From positions 62,001-126,000 of the forward strand of contig CAWGFO010000011.1 of NCBI GenBank assembly GCA_963821925.1: a DNA stretch of 64,000 nt, read 5' to 3'. The notes beneath the pieces are model-generated. The model was not told the DNA's origin, ran no database searches, and worked only from the letters and a program-made list of their open reading frames with translations. Position 1 is the stretch's first letter, and every line of letters starts with the position of its first letter. Below are positions 59,003-64,000 of the stretch, piece after piece. The translations under genes and the position numbers were made by a program. This DNA is from JAOUEA01 sp963821925. GTDB lineage: Bacteria; Actinomycetota; UBA4738; HRBIN12.

Positions 59003-59653
59003 GTGGAACGGGTGACGTTCACGACCGAGGACGGCGTGCGGCTCGAGGGGGAGCTGCGCCTGCCCGATGGGCCCGCGCGGGGTTCCGCCGTGATCTGCCA
59101 CCCGCACCCGAAGCACGGCGGGAGCAAGGACCATCCGATCCTGTGGGCCCTGCGGAACGAGCTCGCCGGCGCACGCGGGCTCGCGACGCTCGTCTTCAAC
59201 TTCCGCGGCGTGATGGGATCGGAGGGGACCTACGGGGGCGGCCATCACGAGACCCAGGACGCGCGGGCCGCGATCGACCACGTGCGCGACGTGGCGCCCG
59301 ACGGGCCGACCGTCCTGTGCGGCTGGTCGTTCGGGGCGAACGTGGCGCTGCGCGAGGCGCTCGACGACCCGCGCGTGGCCGCGCTCGTGCTGCTCGGCAT
59401 CCCGCTCGATCCGAGCGACGTGACCCTGCCACCGATGCCCGCGCCCGCCGAGCTCCGAGCGCTGAAGCGGCCGGTGCTGCTGATCGCCGGCGACGGCGAC
59501 CCGTACGCCCCGGCCGAGGACCTCCGCGCGTTCACCGCCGAGTTCGGCACGGCCGAGATGGCGATCCTCGAGGGGACCGACCACTTCCTGTGGCGCCGCG
59601 AGAAGGAGGCCGCCGCGATCGCGGGCGCGTTCGTCGCCCGCGCGCTGGGATAG
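59003..59653 (+). CDS. Alpha/beta hydrolase (COG2945-like)
   Basis: A hydrolase of about 216 residues. Features: His-Pro-His-Pro-Lys-His-Gly-Gly-Ser loop after strand 4, nucleophile elbow Cys-Gly-Trp-Ser-Phe-Gly-Ala-Asn, acid in Ile-Ala-Gly-Asp-Gly-Asp-Pro-Tyr, and catalytic His in Gly-Thr-Asp-His-Phe-Leu-Trp. It may act on lipid or dipeptide esters. GTG 59003 is preferred; a GTG at 58985 would overlap the divergent start codon. Confidence 0.85.
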   Translation: MERVTFTTEDGVRLEGELRLPDGPARGSAVICHPHPKHGGSKDHPILWALRNELAGARGLATLVFNFRGVMGSEGTYGGGHHETQDARAAIDHVRDVAPDGPTVLCGWSFGANVALREALDDPRVAALVLLGIPLDPSDVTLPPMPAPAELRALKRPVLLIAGDGDPYAPAEDLRAFTAEFGTAEMAILEGTDHFLWRREKEAAAIAGAFVARALG

Positions 59654-59666
59654 CCGGGCAGCTCGG

Positions 59667-60005
59667 TCAGTCGGCGGGCGGGTCCGACGAGGGCGGCCCG
59701 GACGCCGGGCGCGACGGCGGCATCGGGCGCCGCGGCCGGCGGACCTGGAACGCGATCGTGACCCCGATGCACCCGCCGAGGATCACCCCGCCGAACCACC
59801 CGGGGGCGAGCCAGAAGCTCGCCACCGACGCCAGCAGGAACACGACGACCGAGATCGGGAGCGCGTACCGCGTCCACGCCGGGGCCGGCGGGCCGTCGAC
59901 GGCGCGTTCGTTCACGCTCCGGACGTACGCGAACAAGCCGTAGAAGGCGAGCGACACGACCAGCACTGCCGCCCACGCGCCCGCCGGGAGCCCGCTGTTC
60001 CTCAC
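59667..60005 (-). CDS. Small membrane protein of unknown function
   Basis: A 112-residue protein with three hydrophobic helices (Trp-Ala-Ala-Val-Leu-Val-Val-Ser-Leu-Ala-Phe-Tyr; Leu-Pro-Ile-Ser-Val-Val-Val-Phe-Leu-Leu; Gly-Gly-Val-Ile-Leu-Gly-Gly-Cys-Ile-Gly) and a Pro/Arg/Ser-rich cytoplasmic tail. It follows an aldehyde dehydrogenase gene on the same strand, separated by a strong hairpin. I do not recognise the family. Confidence 0.55.
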   Translation of the reverse strand: MRNSGLPAGAWAAVLVVSLAFYGLFAYVRSVNERAVDGPPAPAWTRYALPISVVVFLLASVASFWLAPGWFGGVILGGCIGVTIAFQVRRPRRPMPPSRPASGPPSSDPPAD

Positions 60006-60030
60006 GCGCCGAGTCTAGCCACGGACGCGC

Positions 60031-60056
60031 GGAGGGCGCCCGACGGGGCGCCCTCC
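60031..60056. terminator. Perfect 11-bp hairpin terminator
   Basis: GGAGGGCGCCC at 60031-60041 pairs perfectly with GGGCGCCCTCC at 60046-60056 around a GACG loop. It lies 23 bases beyond the stop of the minus-strand aldehyde dehydrogenase gene, so it is a good candidate intrinsic terminator although no T-run follows. Confidence 0.6.
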
Positions 60057-60078
60057 GGAACCGCCGTGATCCGGGTCG

Positions 60079-61510
60079 TTACAGCGGGACGTGCGAGAGC
60101 ACCATGATGCGGGGCTCGGTCATCTCCTCCATCGCGAAGCGCAGGCCCTCGCGGCCGAAGCCGGAGTCCTTGCTGCCGCCGTACGGCATCTGGTCGGCGC
60201 GGAACGCGCTCACGTCGTTGATGATCACGCCGCCCACCTCGAGGGTGCGGTGCGCCTCGAACGCGCGGTTGATGTCGTTCGTGAACACGCCGGCCTGCAG
60301 GCCGTACTTCGAGTTGTTCACCTCGGCGAGCGCGTCCTCGAAGGTCTCGTACGGGCTGATCGTGGCCACCGGGCCGAAGATCTCCTCGCAGCGGACCTTC
60401 ATCTCGGGCGTGGTCTGGCTGAGGAGCGTCGGGTAGTAGAGCGAGCCCTCGGCCGTGCCGCCGGTGAGGATCTCGGCGCCCTGGGCCACCGCCTCCTCCA
60501 CCCACGCAGCGATCCGGTCGACCTCGCTCCGCGTGATCACCGGCCCGACGTCGACCGTCGGGTCCATCGGGTCGCCGGTCTTCAGGCTCTCGACCTGTTT
60601 CGTCACGCGCGCCGCGAAGTCGTCGTAGACCTCGGACTGCACGAGGATCCGCTGCACGCTGATGCAGCTCTGGCCGGCCTGGTAGTAGCCGCCGAACGCC
60701 ACGCGCTGAGCCGCGAGGTCCAGGTCGGCGTCGCCGTGCACGATCACGCCGGCGTTCCCGCCGAGCTCCAGCGTCACGCGCTTCTTCGGGTCGAGGCCCT
60801 TCAGGTACCAGCCGATCGCGGCCGAGCCCGTGAAGCTGATCTTCCGGAAGCGCTCGTCGCGGGCCATGCCGTCGGCGACCTTCGAGTTCACGGGCAGCAC
60901 CTGGTACATGCCCTTGGGCAGGTCGGTCTCGGCGAAGTACTCGGCCAGCACGAGCGAGCCGATCGGGGTGGCGCTGGCGGGCTTCACGACGATCGGCGCG
61001 CCGACCGCGAGCGAGGGCGCCACCTTGTGGGCCACCAGGTTCAGCGGGAAGTTGAACGGCGTGATGCCGAGCACCGGGCCGTACGGGAACCGGCGGAGGA
61101 TCCCCATGCGCCCCGTGAAGGCGGCCTCGGTGTCGAGCCGCATCGCCTCGTCGTCCCCGTGGCGCAGGACCTCGGAGGCCCAGCGGAACGTCGACGACGC
61201 GCGGGTCGCCTCGACCAGCGCCCACTTCAGCGGCTTGCCGCCCTCGCGGGCGATCAGCTCGGCGTTCTTCTGGACGTCCTCGGCCAGGCGCCGCGAGATG
61301 TGGTCGAGCGCCTCGGCGCGCACGTGGACCGGGAGGCGGTACGCCTCCTGGAACGTGTCCGCCGCGACCTGCGAAGCCTCCTCGACGTCGGCCGTCGTCG
61401 GCACGCCGAGTCTCGGCGACGACGCCGTCGTCGAACGGGCTCTTGACCTCGAAGGTCCCCTCGCCCGTTCGCCACTCCCCGTTCACCAGGAACGGTCTGA
61501 TGTCAGTCAT
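60079..61510 (-). CDS. NAD(P)-dependent aldehyde dehydrogenase, one frame break
   Basis: An ALDH of about 477 residues. The catalytic Cys lies in Gly-Gln-Ser-Cys-Ile-Ser-Val-Gln-Arg, the general base Glu in Leu-Glu-Leu-Gly-Gly-Asn-Ala, the NAD-binding loop in Phe-Thr-Gly-Ser-Ala-Ala-Ile-Gly, and Pro-Phe-Asn-Phe-Pro-Leu-Asn-Leu is conserved. The first ~35 residues (Thr-Asp-Ile-Arg-Pro-Phe-Leu-Val-Asn-Gly-Glu-Trp) are in another frame, joined near 61408 if one base of GAGACTCGG is removed. The sequence resembles lactaldehyde/succinate-semialdehyde-type ALDHs; the true substrate is unknown. It follows the PatD-like ALDH gene, with a hairpin between. Confidence 0.82.
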
Positions 61511-61536
61511 GGGACGTTCGCCACCTTCCTTCGTGC

Positions 61537-61565
61537 GACCGGCGCGCCCTTCGGGCGCGCCGGTC
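61537..61565. terminator. Perfect 13-bp hairpin terminator
   Basis: GACCGGCGCGCCC (61537-61549) pairs perfectly with GGGCGCGCCGGTC (61553-61565) around a TTC loop. It lies between the stop of the PatD-like gene and the start of the second ALDH gene, so the two may be separate transcripts or attenuated. Confidence 0.6.
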
Positions 61566-61592
61566 ACCGAGCGCTTCGATCCGGCGTGGCCC

Positions 61593-63032
61593 TCAGTCGA
61601 GCGACCACATCACGTGCTTGATCTGCGTGTAATCCTCCAGCGAGTACATCGACATGTCCTTCCCGTACCCGCTCTGCTTGTAGCCGCCGTGCGGCATCTC
61701 GGGAGAGATCATGAAGTGGGTGTTCACCCACACCGCACCGAACTGCAGCCGGCGGGCGACGCGAGCGGCACGCGCGGCGTCCTTGGTCCAGACCGAGGAC
61801 GCGAGGCCGTACACGACGTCGTTCGCCCACTGCACGGCCTGGTCCTCATCGGTGAACCGCTGAACGGTCACCACGGGACCGAAGACCTCCTGCTGCACGA
61901 TCTCGGCCTTCTGGTCGACGTCGGCGACCACCGTGGGTCGGTAGTAGGCGCCCGGGCCGTCGATCGACTCGCCGCCCGTCATGACCTTGCCGCCGGACTC
62001 CTGCGCCCGGTCGACGAAGCCCGCCACGCTCTCCCGCTGCCGCTCGGACACGAGCGGGCCCATCTCGACCGACTCGTCGTAGATGTCGCCGACCTTGATC
62101 GACTCGACCGCGGGCACCAGCTCGGCGAGCAGGTCCTCGTAGATCCCCGCGCCCGCCACCACACGGCACGATGCCGTGCAGTCCTGGCCCGTGTTCGTGT
62201 AGCCGGCGAACTTGAGGGTCTCCACGAGCTTGCCCACGTCGGCGTCGTCGAAGACGACCACCGGCGCCTTGCCCCCCAGCTCCAGGTGGACCCGCTTCAC
62301 CGTCTCGGCCCCGGCCGCCTGGATGATCTTGCCGGTCGATGTGTCGCCCGTCACGGAGACCAGGCGCACGTCGGGGTTGCGGACCAGCTGGTCGCCGATC
62401 TCGGACCCGTGGCCGGTGACGACGTTGATCACGCCGGGGGGGAAGATGTCCGCGGCCAGCTCGGCGAGCCGCAGCGCCGTCCGGGGGGTGAGCTCGGCGG
62501 GCTTGAGCACCGAGGTGTTGCCGGCCGCGAGGGCGGGTCCGAGCTTCCAGGCCGCCATCATCAGCGGGTAGTTCCACGGGCAGATGCCGACCGTGACCCC
62601 GAGCGGCTCGCGGCGGACCATGCTCGTGAACCCGCGCTCGTACTCCCCGGTGGACTTGCCCTCCTGGACGCGCGCCGCGCCGGCGAAGAACCGGATGTTG
62701 TCCGTGATGAAGGGGATGTCCGCAGCAGAGACCGAGATCGGCTTGCCCACGTCTTCGGCCTCGAGCTTGGCCATGTTGTCCGCGTCGGCGTCGATCGCGT
62801 CGGCGAGCTTCAGCATCATCGCCGAACGTTCCTTGGGGGGTGTGTCGAACCACACCTCGTCGTACGCCTTGAGGGCGGCGGCCACGGCCTTGTCCGCGTC
62901 CTCGCGGGTGCCGATCTGCACGGTTCCGACCGACTCGCCGTTCGCCGGGTTGATGTCTGGCTCGGTCTCGCCGCTCGACGAGTCCACCCAGTCACCCCCG
63001 ACGAACATCTTCCACGTCGTTCCGTCGCCCAT
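61593..63032 (-). CDS. Gamma-aminobutyraldehyde dehydrogenase-like ALDH
   Basis: A 479-residue ALDH with Pro-Trp-Asn-Tyr-Pro-Leu-Met-Met-Ala, NAD loop Val-Ser-Val-Thr-Gly-Asp-Thr-Ser-Thr-Gly, general base Glu in His-Leu-Glu-Leu-Gly-Gly-Lys-Ala-Pro and catalytic Cys in Gly-Gln-Asp-Cys-Thr-Ala-Ser-Cys-Arg. The Gln-Asp-Cys-Thr-Ala sequence and overall similarity favour the PatD/AbdH group that oxidises 4-aminobutanal to GABA in putrescine degradation. ATG 63032 follows GAGGAGGGG by about six bases. A PucR-type regulator is upstream on the same strand. Substrate assignment is inferred from similarity. Confidence 0.83.
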   Translation of the reverse strand: MGDGTTWKMFVGGDWVDSSSGETEPDINPANGESVGTVQIGTREDADKAVAAALKAYDEVWFDTPPKERSAMMLKLADAIDADADNMAKLEAEDVGKPISVSAADIPFITDNIRFFAGAARVQEGKSTGEYERGFTSMVRREPLGVTVGICPWNYPLMMAAWKLGPALAAGNTSVLKPAELTPRTALRLAELAADIFPPGVINVVTGHGSEIGDQLVRNPDVRLVSVTGDTSTGKIIQAAGAETVKRVHLELGGKAPVVVFDDADVGKLVETLKFAGYTNTGQDCTASCRVVAGAGIYEDLLAELVPAVESIKVGDIYDESVEMGPLVSERQRESVAGFVDRAQESGGKVMTGGESIDGPGAYYRPTVVADVDQKAEIVQQEVFGPVVTVQRFTDEDQAVQWANDVVYGLASSVWTKDAARAARVARRLQFGAVWVNTHFMISPEMPHGGYKQSGYGKDMSMYSLEDYTQIKHVMWSLD

Positions 63033-63191
63033 GTTCCCCCTCCTCAAGGTTGAACGGACACCAGCTCCTGAACCAACGATCAGGCCGCCAGTATGGCGCG
63101 TTCAGCCGCGTTCGGACCACTCGCCGAGGCGACCGAGCAGCGGGTCCGCGTTGGACGGCGCGTACAACGGACGGACGTCGACCGACCGGTG

Positions 63192-64000
63192 TCAGCCCTC
63201 CGTCTGGGCCGCCTGCAGGTCGCGCGCCCGCAGCGCGAGCCAGAACTCCATCCGGTCGAAGCTGCTCGACAGATCGCGCCCGCTCAGCTCTTCGACCTTG
63301 CGCATCCGGTACCGGAGCGTGTGCCGGTGCACGTAGAGCTGCGCCGCGGCCGTCTCCCAACGCGCGTTGTGCTCGAGGAACGCCTCCAGCGAGATCAGCA
63401 ACTCACCGTTGTGGTCGCGGTCGTAGGCGTCGAGCGGACCGAGCATCGAATCGGCGAACGCCCGCAGGGCATCGGGGTCGGCCATCGAGAGCAACAGCCG
63501 GTAGGTCCCGAGATCCTCGAACCCCGCCTGGGTCCACCCCTCGAGGCGGCACACCTGCAGGGCGTACCGGGCCTCGCGCAAGGATCGGGCCACCTCGTCC
63601 GCGGGCACCGCCGAGCCGCTCCCCGCGCGGAGCTCGGCCCCCGAACGGTCCCCCGCGGCCGCGAGCAGCGCCCCGAGGTCGGCCGGCGGGTCGGCGGGGA
63701 GCAGCACGTGGACGCCACCGTCATGCGCCGAGACGAGGAACCCGCCCCCGGCCCGCGAGCGGTCGTCCGTGACCAGCCGGGCGAGCGCCTCCGGCTCGCC
63801 GCCCTCGATCGCGATCACCACGACGCTCGCGTCGCGGTCGAACCCGAACCGAGCGAGCCCCCGGCCGGCGTCGGCCGGCGGGATCTCGCCGCGGGCCAGC
63901 TCGTCGAAGAAGTCGCCCTGGAGCCGGCGCTGCGCGTCGGCGACGGCCCGGGACGTCGCGAGCTCGATCGCGAAGAGGGAGAGCGCGTGGCCCGCGACGA
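63192..64000 (-). CDS. PucR/CdaR-type transcriptional regulator (5' end missing)
   Basis: The gene runs off the right edge; the last 268 residues are visible. The visible N-terminal part (Leu-Phe-Ala-Ile-Glu-Leu-Ala-Thr-Ser-Arg-Ala-Val-Ala-Asp-Ala-Gln-Arg-Arg-Leu-Gln-Gly-Asp-Phe-Phe-Asp-Glu-Leu) is the helix that leads into the GGDEF-like PucR domain. The C-terminal helix-turn-helix (Tyr-Val-His-Arg-His-Thr-Leu-Arg-Tyr-Arg-Met-Arg-Lys-Val-Glu-Glu-Leu-Ser-Gly) is the signature of the family. Such regulators control purine, sugar-acid or putrescine/GABA use. Its place just upstream of a PatD-like ALDH suggests it controls the two ALDH genes. Confidence 0.85.
   Translation of the reverse strand, partial: VAGHALSLFAIELATSRAVADAQRRLQGDFFDELARGEIPPADAGRGLARFGFDRDASVVVIAIEGGEPEALARLVTDDRSRAGGGFLVSAHDGGVHVLLPADPPADLGALLAAAGDRSGAELRAGSGSAVPADEVARSLREARYALQVCRLEGWTQAGFEDLGTYRLLLSMADPDALRAFADSMLGPLDAYDRDHNGELLISLEAFLEHNARWETAAAQLYVHRHTLRYRMRKVEELSGRDLSSSFDRMEFWLALRARDLQAAQTEG

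Overview
The window is one contiguous piece of a very GC-rich, densely coded bacterial chromosome, most likely from an uncultivated or little-studied actinobacterium. Reasons: two F420-type LLM oxidoreductases and an FrhB-like F420 oxidoreductase, a class II (GlpX) fructose bisphosphatase, a 7Fe FdxA-type ferredoxin, RskA-type anti-sigma factors, a SARP-BTAD/STAND/WD40 regulator, many GTG/TTG starts, and numerous start codons sitting 6-8 bases behind a TANNNT hexamer (leaderless promoters). I see no rRNA, tRNA, CRISPR array, insertion sequence or prophage, and no gene-free stretch longer than about 260 bases.

Layout. 1-5.1 kb: edge of a surface-polysaccharide locus (nucleotidyltransferase-like protein, sulfotransferase, GT4 glycosyltransferase, UDP-glucose dehydrogenase, UDP-glucuronate decarboxylase/UDP-xylose synthase). 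5.2-7.8 kb: two divergent, paralogous secreted beta-propeller proteins. 8-11 kb: pgsA, an epimerase, glpX and a zinc/AT-hook protein. 11-17.6 kb: LLM oxidoreductase with a tiny HTH protein, then two ECF sigma/anti-sigma pairs on either side of an NfeD-protease/stomatin operon. 17.7-22 kb: a 1433-residue SARP-STAND-WD40 regulator. 22.1-26.2 kb: small membrane protein, blue-copper protein, PilT ATPase, then a SufR-like Fe-S regulator divergent from an Mrp Fe-S carrier around a palindromic operator. 26.2-35.7 kb: lipid phosphatase, ACT protein, a four-gene membrane/flavoprotein operon, a methyltransferase, an aminopeptidase/deacetylase/GNAT operon, cupin and a truncated diguanylate cyclase. 35.7-40.9 kb: histidine utilisation genes (hutI, hutH, hutU) with an S51 peptidase. 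41-43.2 kb: convergent response regulators with EAL and GGDDF output domains. 43.4-46.7 kb: transsulfuration genes (cystathionine beta-synthase, DUF429 protein, cystathionine gamma-synthase/lyase). 46.7-52.5 kb: VOC protein, sugar dehydrogenase, DUF2231 protein, CoA pyrophosphatase and CoA-binding protein divergent from an M20 peptidase, an IscA-type protein and a cupredoxin lipoprotein. 52.6-58 kb: FrhB-like protein, a six-PAS histidine kinase and ferredoxin FdxA. 58-64 kb: second LLM oxidoreductase, hydrolase, two aldehyde dehydrogenases and a PucR-type regulator that runs off the right edge.

How the parts fit. The most interesting regulatory signal is an 18/20-identical inverted-repeat element found in front of the Mrp Fe-S carrier/SufR-like regulator pair and again, 33 kb away, in front of the ferredoxin gene. 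In each case the palindrome starts 7-8 bases after a TANNNT hexamer, where transcription would begin. This suggests a small Fe-S regulon controlled by the SufR-like protein. A second unusual element is a 20-bp near-palindrome in which two divergent leaderless genes (CoA pyrophosphatase and M20 peptidase) each keep their -10 hexamer inside the other gene's start codon.

Data quality. Seven otherwise intact, conserved genes each contain one or two single-base frame breaks, seven of eight of them apparent one-base insertions. They are better explained by sequence error than by gene decay, and the affected genes are annotated here as single genes.
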